Shown here: positions 9,451 to 21,259 of the stretch, in pieces
How the letters are laid out: each line of letters starts with the position of its first letter
Position numbering within the stretch: position 1 is the stretch's first letter
DNA from: Nymphaea colorata
Taxonomy: Eukaryota; Streptophyta; Magnoliopsida; Nymphaeales; Nymphaeaceae
Direction of reading: 5' to 3'
DNA length: 38,281 nucleotides
Assembly: GCF_008831285.2 (NCBI RefSeq)
Contig: NW_022204801.1
Location: forward strand, 1-38,281
Translations under genes and position numbers: made by a program
The notes under the pieces: generated by a model
The model's input: the letters and a program-made list of their open reading frames with translations, nothing else
Databases searched by the model: none
What the model was told of the DNA's origin: nothing

Positions 9451-10465
9451 AAACAAAAAACGTCAGCGTTGAAAAGAAAAAAACGATACCCAGTGCTGAT
9501 GCATAAGATCCCAAGCCTTCCCACTCAAAGCGTAACAGATAATAAACTAATCTGTCATGCATTTTGATAGACAGCCTGTGCACAGACAAATAAAACATGA
9601 AACTACTGTCAGTTACACAAGAAGATCAAATGACTAGAACTCAATTAAATGCAGCGATTGTTTTCTAAAGACTAGCAAAAACATTGGATTTGATCCATCA
9701 ATAAATAAGGATAAGAACCAAAACAAATGCTTTCGAAAATCAAATACCCGCAAAATATTGAATCCCCTACCCTCTTTGGCCTCTGACATGTCACCACGGG
9801 AAGTGCTGTAGTTTGCTTCTCATTCAGTTTTTGGAACACCTTTAGCCCTCCACAACTTTACAAGCCTGCCACACGCATTAGACAACAACTATGAAAGAGA
9901 GATTGGTAAAGCAGACCGGACAGCAACTTCTTCACAACAAAAAATGAGACCACTTGAATCCCATCCTCGACAGCTCAAGTACAAGATTCACCAATCTTAT
10001 CTCTCTCTCTCTCTCTTAAAGTATCCCAACTCAAAACAAATTTTTATGCAAACTCAAGCAGCAAGGTACCTCACTATAAATGCAGCTACATGAACAAGTA
10101 CGAGAAAAATCACCACCATACCTAGCTAGACAAGTTTCAAACCTGGTCTGCTTTTGTCTATGAATCATGTTTCTGCCCATGAACTTCCTCAACACCAAGT
10201 TGGGGTTCTTCAAGCACCTACAACAGGTCAAATATCCTTCATGCATCCAGACACAGACCACACATTGTCTTACTTCACTCTATAGTTATCCTAGAATTGG
10301 ATGAAAGAACACAAAACAAAAGAAAGTGTCTTGCCTTAAATGAGCTTCTCGCTTCAATTGGTTCCTTCCTCACCACCTGGTCCAAGACCCACTGGACAGC
10401 ACCTCAATGACATGTTTCTAATATTAGCTGATCAGCTTCTTTAAGAGTTTATCATCAATACAGCA

Positions 10466-10982
10466 TCACTTCCCTTCCTCAAACCAGCTAAAAGGAGAAG
10501 AAAGGCTGACCTCACCCTTAAATGCTGCTGATGAACAGCCCATGATCCCTGAAGTCAAATCAGCCGAATGAGTGGTTTCTTTAAAAAATAAGAGATGCCT
10601 TCCACAACTATCAAACACCAATGACCATATGCATAAGCATAGACATATTTTCTTCTAGCTGAATAAGAAAAGCAATTTTGTGGATTTAAATAACAGACAC
10701 CAGCAAGGATATATCCAGGTAGAAGGCAAATATTGGCAAAGGCAGAAGACAAGGCTTTCATCCCTGCCTAAATGGGTTTCTGTCATTTGAAAAATGTGCC
10801 AGTGGTGCTTATATCATTTCATCTAAGAAAAGCATCTATAATTGTCATTTCTAAAGGCTAACATGGAAAACTTTAGGCAAAGATGGATTTCGCTTGCCAA
10901 TATGAGAATGGCAATTTGCTGTGCAGAGATACCAGTTAGATGAATTAGATATTGAACTACACGGTGCCTGTTGATAACACAA
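10466..10982 (-). CDS. Candidate 3' exons of an unidentified spliced gene, unit B
   Basis: This is unit B's copy of the three-exon block: 10982-10933, 10763-10701 and 10548-10466, ending in TGA. The exons and splice dinucleotides are identical to unit A. The only nearby change is one extra A in the intron (TAAGAAAAGC). The product is unrecognised and the reservations given for unit A apply. Confidence 0.3.
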
Positions 10983-11357
10983 CTGAAAATTTATTAAAAT
11001 TTTGACAGAGGTTAGACAAAAAATGTCCATTGATCAAAGGATAGACAAAAGTTCAGAGCTCTTACTGAAAATATTCAAATCTGAACATAAGCTAAGATGA
11101 TTGTTCTCTGGATCAGTGGTACATGAAAATTGTATAATCACGTTCTTTGTTTGTCTCCTAACAATAGGGAAAACATGTCCTCTCCAGCTCTCCCTTATTG
11201 GACAACGCCAGGTTGAAATAGTTGAAGGGGTTCATGTCCTTCATGTAGGAAGATACACATCTCCCTTAGAGGAGATCAAGAATGCTTCCTACCAACTTTT
11301 ACAAAGTGTTGGACCCAAAAATAATCAGCTCAGCAAATAGGTTATGCAAAAACATAA

Positions 11358-11358
11358 C

Positions 11359-11413
<55 letters not shown>
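11358..11413. repeat. CT/CA compound microsatellite, unit B
   Basis: Same structure and almost the same length as in unit A. Confidence 0.97.
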
Positions 11414-11430
11414 ACTCATAGGATCAAAAT

Positions 11431-11689
11431 TAAGCCTGGGCATCGAGCCCAGGCCCGAAAAGTTCAGCCCGGGTCGGCCCGGTGGGGCCTGATTCAGCCC
11501 AATTTATTTTTTTGTATTATTTTTATTTAATAATATATATTATTTAAAATATTTTTTATATTTAAAAAAATATTGCACATTAAAAAATATTTTTATTTTA
11601 ACCGGGCCGGGCCCGAGCTCGGATGTCGGGTATCGGACCGGGCCCGTAGTAGATTTTCGGGTGTCAGGCCGGCCGGATGCCCAAGCCTA
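11431..11689. mobile_element. hAT-like MITE, unit B (259 bp)
   Basis: Same element and same ATCAAAAT target duplications (11423-11430 and 11690-11697) as in unit A, at the same place in the unit. It was therefore inserted before duplication. Confidence 0.85.
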
Positions 11690-13035
11690 ATCAAAATCAT
11701 GCTGCAGTTAAGAATCATCTTTAAAATTCAAACTTTTTCATAAAACTTGGTAGTAAATGCAATTATATAGAAAACAGATCCTGGTCCCAAATCAGTTCCA
11801 TGGTTCCCTTCCGCTTTGACTTTCTCATTCAGGTAAACTACACGGTATTTTATTCCTATCAATTTTCCCACAGGAACATCATTGATACTCTCAAGTACTC
11901 TTTGTTTATTTAGTTCTTTCTACATTCTAGATATGCTTTTTGTTCCATCATCTATGTTTTTATGCATTTATTTGGTTACGCTAATTGTGAAAGCCTTTGT
12001 TATTAAGCTACATATAGTTTTTATCATTTATTACTGCTCACCTACACTTTCTAAAAGTTTTTAAATGCCAAAGTTTTCAAGAGATATATGAAGCATTATC
12101 AACAGAACTATGTTCTTCAAGATTTTGCCTTGCTAAGGTTGTCAATCACTAACACTCCAGGGCCATATGAACCTATTTCATGAAATGCACCGAAACCAAA
12201 GCAAGCCATCGTAGTCTCCTAGATAAAAATAAATAAACACCACAGAACTTGGGCAAATCCCAGGAGGCTCACAGAAGCCAACATGTCTACAGGATTAACT
12301 GTGAAAAATAGCATGTCAACATTATCGGAAACAAAAGAAGTTCTTCTGCAATCAAGGAATCAGAATCTGACAATAAAGCTTTGTTTTCATGAACTACCAA
12401 ACCGAGAACCCATGAATAAACAAAAAAATGTCTAGTGCTTTGCATTCTCATAAAATTTAATTCCAAACCATTGTGGCATGAGAACAAGTTTAATTCGTTC
12501 AGTTTTTCCTTAAATATTTTACAATGGGTAACAAGGTCCAGAAAACAAAAACTTAGTTGTGATATCACATGCATAGTGCACTGTGACTCTTTTAACTTCA
12601 CAAAGATTGACATTACCTATATCTGCAAATGCATTAATCATAAGAGAGCAAGACAACAGACTTGTCTTATCCAAGATTCTTTGATAGAGGCATTGGATTG
12701 TGAATGTACAAGAAATGAGAAAGGAGCCCTTTTCAAGTTGAACAAGTTCAATGCAAAGAAATATGAGTTTTCCCTCTCAAATGGCATCTGCATTGAATCG
12801 GGCCCACTGATAAACAAAGTAGGCATGACAAAGAAGAAAATAAAGCATCAACAACACAGGAAGTGATTACCCTTAATATGTGCAGAAGTATCCTTCACAA
12901 TGACAATGAGACTCATTTTTAACTCATCCATAACAAGAGAGGTCATTGCAAACAACAGCAACTAGCTGATTGCAACCAAATGCTACAAATGACACCAAGT
13001 ACTGCATAACTCAAGGCAAAATAAAATTGAAGTAC

Positions 13036-13581
13036 CGCAACCACATTTAAGAATATCAGGAAGCAAACTTTGATGCTCTGGGACCACGGGGAGGAATCTG
13101 ATAACACCTTTAATATGTTTTACCATTGGATTTTCAACCTAAGGAACATGGAATTGCAGTACTTCTATAAGCTATTTCCATAACAACTGTTGTATGTTAC
13201 CATTGGTTTTTTAACCTAAGGGCATTACCTTCTTCTCAACAGATGCAAATTATCAAGATACATGATCATGTTCCAAGCATCTCAGCACAACATTGATCGA
13301 GTCAATCACAAAGACACTGAATTTTTTTTGGGGATAAAGCAGCTATGTCAAACAACATCAATTATTGGACGATCAACTATGTCTTACCCAATTTAGGAAC
13401 GAATCAAGGTGCTAGCTCACTTCGTAGGTCATGTCCTTCCGGGTAATGTGTACTTTAACCTGTATCACAACCATAACAACATCAGAAGACAACGTCACAT
13501 TGTAAAATAGACGCAAATCACAAGCAACAAACATCAAATCACCTGGCCACCCCGTTCCGTCCAAAACGAATGCTTAGACAT
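13036..13581 (-). CDS. Candidate 5' exons of an unidentified spliced gene, unit B
   Basis: Blocks lie at 13581-13543, 13459-13421, 13342-13262 and 13138-13036 and are identical to unit A. Just upstream, unit B lacks one G (GATGGCCC instead of GATGGGCCC near 13718). This changes the frame after the alternative upstream start but does not touch the blocks listed here. Confidence 0.22.
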
Positions 13582-14413
13582 CTTTCCTAATTGAAGGACT
13601 GACATCTCATGAAGCAGAGGCGTTGATCTCATGGTGTCTCAATGCCGACCTAATTCTTGCCGTGGAACACTCTCGATCTTGACGTCCTCTGGAGATCAGA
13701 ACCCCAGGCGACATGATGGCCCTCTGCTACCCTAGGTTTTTGAATCTCCTCAAGAAATTGAACTTCCGCGCTCCTGTAAACGAGGGAACCCATAGAGCGA
13801 ACACGGGAAGGAAGGATAAGCGATGGAAAAGGAGGAAACCTGCAAAACACACAGTTCGGAAGCATTAGGAGCCGATGCGATTAAAGAAAAACATCAATAA
13901 AATAAAACGATGTCCGATCGTCGTACGTAAATCTTGGGAGAAAAATAATGAGAATCACGATATCTTCGGAGAAAAAGAATGAGAATAACGATGGCTGGTC
14001 ACTTACGTAATATATGTATTGGTAGTTTCGCTGGTCGCTACTTCGGTGGTTCAACGATAAACCAGCCTTCTGATACTGTTAAATCGGATGGCATGTTCTT
14101 AACAGCATTTAAATAATAAACAAAACTTGTGTCTTTTCTTGGGCGGACGTTTGCAGCCTGCGACATTTGTTGATAGTAGATATTAAAACCAAGAAAGTTT
14201 ATACCATTAGCTATTAAAACATTATAAAACTTACTTTATAAGTGCAAGTTCCATGATTTTCTTAAGGCACATAAAATTTGATGTTCTGAATTTATATGTG
14301 TTTGACTTTATGAGAATCAAATTCCATAGAATTTGAGGGTTAGAAAGACTCGGAGTCAAAAAAAATTTGGGACATGCATACACACGTACAGTGTCTTCCA
14401 TTCATATCGAGCT

Positions 14414-14723
14414 ATTCCTGACAGGAACCGCAGGCGACCACCTTGCAATCTGGGCAGCTGAGTCAAGTTTTCTTCATGTTGTGGCGTGCACAGCACACAC
14501 ATTTGGGGTTCTCGACGTCCTGGTAGTGTTGCCAGTTATGCTGGCATAGCATTTGTTCCATTGGGAGCATGATGGATGGTCTCCATCCTTCCTTTCCTGC
14601 TCCCAACCTCTTGATTTGAGGGAATTCGTGTGCCAGGACCATGAGCGTATTCAGCTGACATGTGTCCTCTCCCTCTGACACAGAGAAGATGGCGTAACTT
14701 TCATCATCTCCTTCTTCGACTGA
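14414..14723 (-). pseudogene. Endogenous badnavirus-like polyprotein fragment, unit B
   Basis: Same 310-bp fragment as in unit A with no difference noticed, including the in-frame TGA (14465-14463) inside the cysteine motif. Its presence in both A and B with identical edges shows it was copied with the unit rather than inserted twice. It is a non-functional remnant of a plant pararetrovirus. Confidence 0.6.
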
Positions 14724-16378
14724 GACATATTTTTAACCTATGTCATCGAGGTGCCAGAATGGCACATTCCAAAAAATTCATGTGCAGCGGGACGGCAAGA
14801 GTTTTTTTTTTTTAGTTGATTATATATATAACAAAATAAGCATGTATATATTGTTATTACAATTTAGTTATTAATGTATATAACATACTTGAATAATTGT
14901 ATTGCATAGGAAAATGTCATAACAATAAGTAATTTAGTAATATGGCATTTTAATTGGACTCGGGCGTGAGTTGGAGCTACACCCATGTCTGGTGCGCACC
15001 CGACTCGATGCGACTCGGGTAAGGCAGCAAAATAGAAGAGTCCGGGTGACTTACTTTTTAACTGCTCATCACATTTTCCACTTGGTCTAGTTTTGTTTTG
15101 GATTTGTTTCCCAATCCTGTAATTGGAATTTTATTATTATTATTAATGGGTCATATAGATCTTAAGTCTACAAATCTAGTTTCAAATATATCAGTGATAT
15201 CATACCTTGTGACTTAATAGACTATTGGCAATTACAACAGTTTCTTGTTGTTTATAAGGATTGATGTCTATTCATAAGACACTATGACATATTGTTTCAT
15301 TAATCTACTTAAATATTATAATTGAAAGAACCAAAAATTCATAAAAAAAAAAGTAGGACCGAGGCAAAAACTTTCAAGAAAGATATAATTTTTGAAAGAC
15401 AAAAACTTAACAACAATTGTGGTTTCGAGTACGAAATGACATGCTAGGATTTTTGTGGGAGCTTCAGCTCTCCTATGGACGCTAGGATGAAATATATTCT
15501 GTTGGTCCACCCAAAATATTGAGAATAATAGTTGAAAAGAATGAAGGCTATCTCGAACATTTTATTCTTATTGATAATGTGGTTTAAATAATTATGTGTT
15601 TAGGTTTTCTATTTTTCCCGATAATATATCTTTTACAAACAAATGAGACGTTGATTTGTTTTGTTATCTTGAAAAAGACAAATACTCTGCTTTTTTCTCT
15701 TTGATTTATTTCAACCATGTCCCTCTATTGCTACTTATTTCTCTTATTTATTGTCACTTGTTTGATTGCTGATTCTAACCACCAAAATCCTACTTGGAGC
15801 CAATACGAAATACAAATTAACTACCTACTAGTAATTACACATGCCAAAATGCTTCTCAAACAAAAGACTTAGATCTGAACCGATGTACACATCTTGTGCA
15901 CAAACTTTCTATAACACAAAGAAAGGTCCTAATTGCTCAGATCTACAAACTTTCTGTTTCTGGTTACTAAGTGGCCCATTGATAATTATTATGATGAAAA
16001 GAGTTGCTCATTGAAACATAGTGTATGGAATCAATGATGTCTCACGGTTGTTATCGGCTCATTCTCAAGAAAACGAGGAACATAGCAAGATCGAAGCACG
16101 ACACTTGTCAGGTCTTTGCCTGATAAGCCCTTTATGCACCAGCAATCACGAGAAAATATGCACAAATAAGTTCATCAAGCACTTCTATTCATCTATTAGT
16201 ACACCAAACAAATTCCCGACAACAATAAACTTCAATGAAAATGGTCCATTTTTACATGAAATTTTCCAACTTTTTCATAAGTAAAAGCATTGAAGCATTA
16301 TAAACCACATCGATGCAAAAGAAAAGTAGTGGCAGAACGTTTATCACTATAACCATTGTTGTTAAATGATGATATAGA

Positions 16379-16564
16379 CTAGGTAAACTGATGAAGAAAA
16401 ATAGGAAACTTTGTATTGGTTTTCAAACTTGACATCCGATGTCTCAATGGTAGAAATCCAACAGGATGAGTGGGAAAAAACCAAGGCAAGCAATGGCAGC
16501 CTAGCCCAAGCACCTCTTCAATCTTCCCAAACAAATACTTGATAGCAACACTTGGCGGCTCCAT
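16379..16564 (-). pseudogene. HIR-like (SPFH/band-7) N-terminal exon fragment, unit B
   Basis: Identical in translation to the unit A copy, with the frame open over all 61 codons and the SVAIK, FGK, GCHCLPW and KTNTK landmarks at the same positions. No further HIR exons are visible between this fragment and the badnavirus-like fragment downstream on the minus strand. Confidence 0.6.
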
Positions 16565-17071
16565 TGGCTACATGAATGCTCATATATAGCTCCAAGAAAC
16601 AGATTGGCTGCAAAACCGAGTGATGGAATTCACCAATTACGAAGCCAAAAAACAGGAAAGAGAATGCAAGCATAGACATATCCATATAAAAAACTAAAAA
16701 CGAAAGGAAAAGAAACCCAAAAGAAACGTAGCTTTAGTAACTATTTCAGCTTATGAAATTAACAAAAATTTTTATCAACCCCAAGTCAATTTCAAATTTA
16801 CAATACTACAATCTACAACTTGAAGGAGTTACTTACTGGCTAGTACAACACCTTGTCCTAAATAGGGATGTTAATAAATCCAAATTGGATCTGATATTTG
16901 ACCGAACCACATAAAAAAGTTGGATGCAAATGATCTCAACTTAGAAGTAATCTCAATTGTTGTTGCTCTACTTACTTACTGAAAAACTTTACTGGTTTTG
17001 AACCCTTGAGGCATGAAAATGCATGTTTTGTCGGCACTGGAAGCAACACAAACGCGCCCACATGTTTGGAA

Positions 17072-17234
17072 AAACCACCGTTATATGTCTATACCGGTGG
17101 TTTATGTCGTCGCTGTATCAACTTATAGCGGTGGGGACTGCGCCGCTATAGATAGTTATACCGGTGCTCATCATCGCCGATATAGGTCATCACCGCTATA
17201 GACCTACAGCGGTGCTTTTCCGCACCGGTATACC
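17072..17234. mobile_element. ACCGGT-rich palindromic transposon-like block, unit B
   Basis: Same block as in unit A with small changes (GGGGACTGCGCCGC, GCTCATCATCGCC). Confidence 0.5.
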
Positions 17235-17279
17235 TTAATATAACCACACGTAACCGACTAGTAAAATAGGCCAGTTTTG

Positions 17280-17320
17280 TTGAAGCACACGCCCCCACAT
17301 CGATGAGGCGTGCACTTCAA
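17280..17320. repeat. Hairpin with 14-bp arms, unit B
   Basis: Identical arms to the unit A hairpin. Confidence 0.6.
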
Positions 17321-17427
17321 GCGCCTGATCCTCTCTTTCACCCTCTGTTTTGAGATTAACGCTTATATCTCATTCTATTTTCTTTTCATATAGTCACATT
17401 TTTTTTTATTTTTAGAGGGGTTCATGT

Positions 17428-17449
17428 TTAAACATATTGATATGTTTAA
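17428..17449. repeat. 22-bp palindrome, unit B
   Basis: Same perfect 10-bp arms with a TG spacer. Confidence 0.6.
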
Positions 17450-18409
17450 TAAACTATACTCAAAATTCACTTATTATTTTGAATTCCGCACTCAAGGAAC
17501 TTGCACTCTCTATTCATAGTCGGGCTTCCTAATATTAAATAGTTTCTCATTCTAATTTGATTTATTGATCAAAAGTTGCAGTCCACGTTTTTTCCTATTT
17601 CAATTCTTGAATTTCCTTTGCCATTGAAATTACGGCAACGCGATTGTGATAATACGATTGCACAAAAATGATGTGAAATGTTTTGAGGAATGTACCTCAG
17701 TTTGATACCTAAGGTCTTGGATGTCTGTGGTACTGAACCTAAACATTCTGTATTTCTTTCATATTTTTCTCTTGTTATTTTTCAACCTCGCCGTGTAATA
17801 TCCGAGAAAAACCATGCAGTTCAAAGCATCGAAACGTTATTTCTAACTATGAACAAAGTAAGGAAGAAAACCTATATCTAACAAGGAAAGAATCTTACCA
17901 AGCATTTTAGGAAATATGGATTCGTTGTCACTGTACTTCAATAGTCCACCAAATACTCCACATCTTTTGGTGCAAATACTTCTATTGGTTTTTCAATTTG
18001 GATCTACTCAAGAAACAACTGGATCGGATTAACTGCACATAAAAAAACATTTGCATAAGAAGAGAGAGACTTTAAAATCACCACTGTGATGATAACAGTG
18101 GTTAGCAACATGAGTTATTTGTAACAATGGTCGTTGACGCCGTTAAAAACCCGATGACAATATAAAATCTTAGAGTAAACTTAAGCATATTTGTAAACAA
18201 ATTTAAAATCATTTATAAAGATGTTTTAAAAGTTTATGAAATTTCATTATATTATCTGTGTATAAGTTTCATAAAGAAATCCTGACTACTAAACAATGGT
18301 TGCAAAATGATAATAACTGCAAATTTAGCCAAAGGTGTAGCAATTTAAATCACAAAAGTAATCGGTTTCTGAAAAATTTAAAAATATTGAGAATGATCCT
18401 CAAAAAATG

Positions 18410-18427
18410 AGTTCACAATTGTGAACT
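18410..18427. repeat. 18-bp perfect palindrome, unit B tail
   Basis: Same AGTTCACAATTGTGAACT sequence. Unit A lacks it because its tail is replaced. Confidence 0.75.
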
Positions 18428-18693
18428 ATCTAATAATTTAAAATTACTCAGTAAATGTCAACTTATTGTAAAGTAAAAAATCAATTTTGAAAAAGTCGTT
18501 GATATTTCTTTTAAAAAGCTTTCAATAAATATTACAGAATAGGCAAAAATTCTACAAGAGATTTGAAAACAATGACAGAATCTTGAAGGAATGTTTAATT
18601 TTTTATTCAAGTTCAAAATTTTTTTTTGGAAATAAAAGTTTTGGATGATCACGAAGACAAATTTTTGTATACGTTTATGAGAATATAATAATA

Positions 18694-18980
18694 GATGAGA
18701 AATGCTTGCACGAGTTTTGAAATAATCATTAAATGTTCATAAACATAATTTTGGAACTGAAAAAATAATTAACTTCAACACTATTTTGATCCTAAAAGCA
18801 GAGAAAAAGTAATCAAATTGCCTTACTTAAGAACACATGAAAATAGATAGAAATGATTGCATGAATTTTGAAATAATCACAAAACCTTCACATACAGAAT
18901 TTCGAACTAACAAAATAATTAACTAATACTAGGTCTGATCTCAAAACCACAGAAAAAGTAATCAAATGCCTAAGCCTAAG
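18694..18980. repeat. Two diverged direct repeats (152-bp period), unit B tail
   Basis: First copy starts at 18694 and second at 18846, with the same landmarks as in the preceding unit tail. One base is missing near the end (ATCAAATGCC). Confidence 0.7.
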
Positions 18981-20060
18981 GAAAACTAACAGAATGGCCG
19001 CTTCAGAAAAACAACTAAGAAATGAATAACAACTTTGCAATTTCACAAAAAAAAAAGAACTCAGCTTAGAAAAGAAAAAATAAAAACGATACCCAGTGCT
19101 GATGCATAAGATCCCAAGCCTTCCCACTCAAAGCTAACAGATAATAAACTAATCTGTCATGCATTTTGATAGACAGCCTGTGCACAGACAAATAAAACAT
19201 GAAACTACTGTCAGTTAACAAGAAATCAAATGACTAGAACTCAATTAAATGCAGCGATTGTTTTCTAAAGACTAGCAAAAACATTGGATTTGATCCATCA
19301 ATAAATAAGGATAAGAACCAAAACAAATGCTTTCGAAAATCAAATACCCGCAAAATATTGAATCCCCTACCATCTTTGGCCTCTGACATGTCACCACGGG
19401 AAGTGCTGTAGTTTGCTTCTCATTCAGTTTTTGGAACACCTTTAGCCCTCCACAACTTTACAAGCCTGCCACACGCATTAGACAACAACTATGAAGAGAG
19501 ATTGGTAAAGCAGACCGGACAGCAACTTCTTCACAACAAAAAATGAGACCACTTGAATCCCATCCTCGACAGCTCAAGTACAAGATTCACCAATCTTATC
19601 TCTCTCTCTCTCTCTTAAAGTATCCCAACTCAAAACAAATTTTTATGCAAACTCAAGCAGCAAGGTACCTCACTATAAATGCAGCTACATGAACAAGTAC
19701 GAGAAAAATCACCACCATACCTAGCTAGACAAGTTCAAACCTGTCTGCTTTTGTCTATGAATCAGTTTCTGCCCATGAACTTCCTCAACACCAAGTTGGG
19801 GTTCTTCAAGCACCTACAACAGGTCAAATATCCTTCATGCATCCAGACACAGACCACACATTGTCTTACTTCACTCTATAGTATCCTAGAATTGGATGAA
19901 AGAACACAAAACAAAAGAAAGTGTCTTGCCTTAAATGAGCTTCTCGCTTCAATTGGTTCCTTCCTCACCACCTGGTCCAAGACCCACTGGACAGCACCTC
20001 AATGACATGTTTCTAATATTAGCTGATCAGCTTCTTTAAGAGTTTATCATCAATACAGCA

Positions 20061-20575
20061 TCACTTCCCTTCCTCAAACCAGCTAAAAGGAGAAGAAAGG
20101 CTGACCTCACCCTTAAATGCTGCTGATGAACAGCCCATGATCCCTGAAGTCAAATCAGCCGAATGAGTGGTTCTTTAAAAAATAAGAGATGCCTTCCACA
20201 ACTATCAAACACCAATGACCATATGCATAAGCATAGACATATTTTCTTCTAGCTGAATAAGAAAAGCAATTTTGTGGATTTAAATAACAGCACCAGCAAG
20301 GATATATCCAGGTAGAAGGCAAATATTGGCAAAGGCAGAAGACAAGGCTTTCATCCCTGCCTAAATGGGTTTCTGTCATTTGAAAAATGTTGCCAGTGGT
20401 GCTTATATCATTTCATCTAAGAAAAGCATCTATAATTGTCATTTCTAAAGGCTAACATGGAAAACTTTAGGCAAAGATGGATTTCGCTTGCCAATTGAGA
20501 ATGGCAATTTGCTGTGCAGAGATACCAGTTAGATGAATTAGATATTGAACTACACGGTGCCTGTTGATAACACAA
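20061..20575 (-). CDS. Candidate 3' exons of an unidentified spliced gene, unit C
   Basis: Exons lie at 20575-20526, 20356-20294 and 20143-20061. The exon sequences match unit A. The introns carry single-base deletions, one of which changes the second donor from GTGTCT to GTGCTG but leaves GT intact. That indels sit in introns while exons stay clean is weak support for the model, because many of these indels may be sequence error. Confidence 0.28.
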
Positions 20576-20947
20576 CTGAAAATTTATTAAATTTTGACAG
20601 AGGTTAGACAAAAAATGTCCATTGAACAAAGGATAGACAAAAGTTCAGAGCTCTACTGAAAATATTCAAATCTGAACATAAGCTAAGATGATTGTTCTCT
20701 GGATCAGTGGTACATGAAAATTGTATAATCACGTTCTTTGTTTGTCTCCTAACAATAGGGAAAACATGTCCTCTCCAGCTCTCCCTTATTGGACAACGCC
20801 AGGTTGAAATAGTTGAAGGGGTTCATGTCCTCATGTAGGAAGATACACATCTCCCTTAGAGGAGATCAAGAATGCTTCCTACCAACTTTTACAAAGTGTT
20901 GGACCCAAAAATAATCAGCTCAGCAAATAGGTTATGCAAAAACAAAA

Positions 20948-20965
20948 CTCTCTCTCTCCTCCTCC

Positions 20966-21001
<36 letters not shown>

Positions 21002-21016
21002 CACACACACACACAG
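20948..21016. repeat. CT/CA compound microsatellite, unit C
   Basis: Longer and more interrupted (CTCCTCCCTC, TCTCC) than in A and B. It marks the point where unit C changes from A/B-like to D-like sequence. Confidence 0.97.
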
Positions 21017-21034
21017 AACTCATAGGATCAAAAT

Positions 21035-21259
21035 TAAGCCTGGGCATCGAGCCCAGGCCCGAAAAGTTCAGCCCGGGTCGGCCCGGCGGGGCCTGATTCG
21101 GCCCAATTTATTTTTTTGTATTATTTTTTATATTTTAAAAAATATTGTACATTAAAAAATATTTTTATTTTAACCGGGCCGGCCCGAGCTCGGATGTCGG
21201 GTAGCGGACCGGGCCCGTAGTAGATTTTCGGGTGTCAGGCCGCCGGATGCCCAGGCCTA
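21035..21259. mobile_element. hAT-like MITE, unit C (225 bp)
   Basis: Same element with 8-bp repeats ATCAAAAT at 21027-21034 and 21260-21267. The AT-rich centre is 34 bp shorter than in A and B, and the sequence carries the D-type variants (CGGGGCCTGATTCGG, GTAGCGGACC). Its right inverted repeat (GGATGCCCAGGCCTA) matches the left end better than in A and B. Confidence 0.85.

Larger units (their letters stand above)
721..9484. repeat. Tandem unit A (8764 bp)
   Basis: First full unit. It is nearly identical to unit B from 721 to about 9322, with a shift of 8764 to 8769 bases explained by a few single-base indels. Stretches without a gene hold the following. 721-1699 is AT-rich with a TC run at 1237-1251. 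2921-4266 is AT-rich and its frames are not conserved between units. 4813-5645 has a GC-richer first 280 bases, then AT-rich sequence. 5956-7611 is AT-rich with poly-A/T runs and a short GC-richer patch at 6187-6283 containing inverted ACCCGA/TCGGGT. 7798-8296 has nothing recognisable. 8546-9322 has one 22-bp palindrome. 9323 to about 9450 is a segment not found in the other units. Confidence 0.95.
9485..19087. repeat. Tandem unit B (9603 bp)
   Basis: Second full unit. It follows unit A almost base for base up to about 18090. It then continues into the roughly 1 kb tail that A lacks but C and D have, running from the TGATGATAACAGTGGTTAGC region to 19087. Its end (CAGCTTAGAAAAGAAAAAAT before CGATACCC) resembles the A/B junction rather than the C/D and D/E junctions. 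It carries every unit element, including the badnavirus-like fragment. Gene-free stretches correspond to those described for unit A, shifted by about 8767. Confidence 0.95.
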
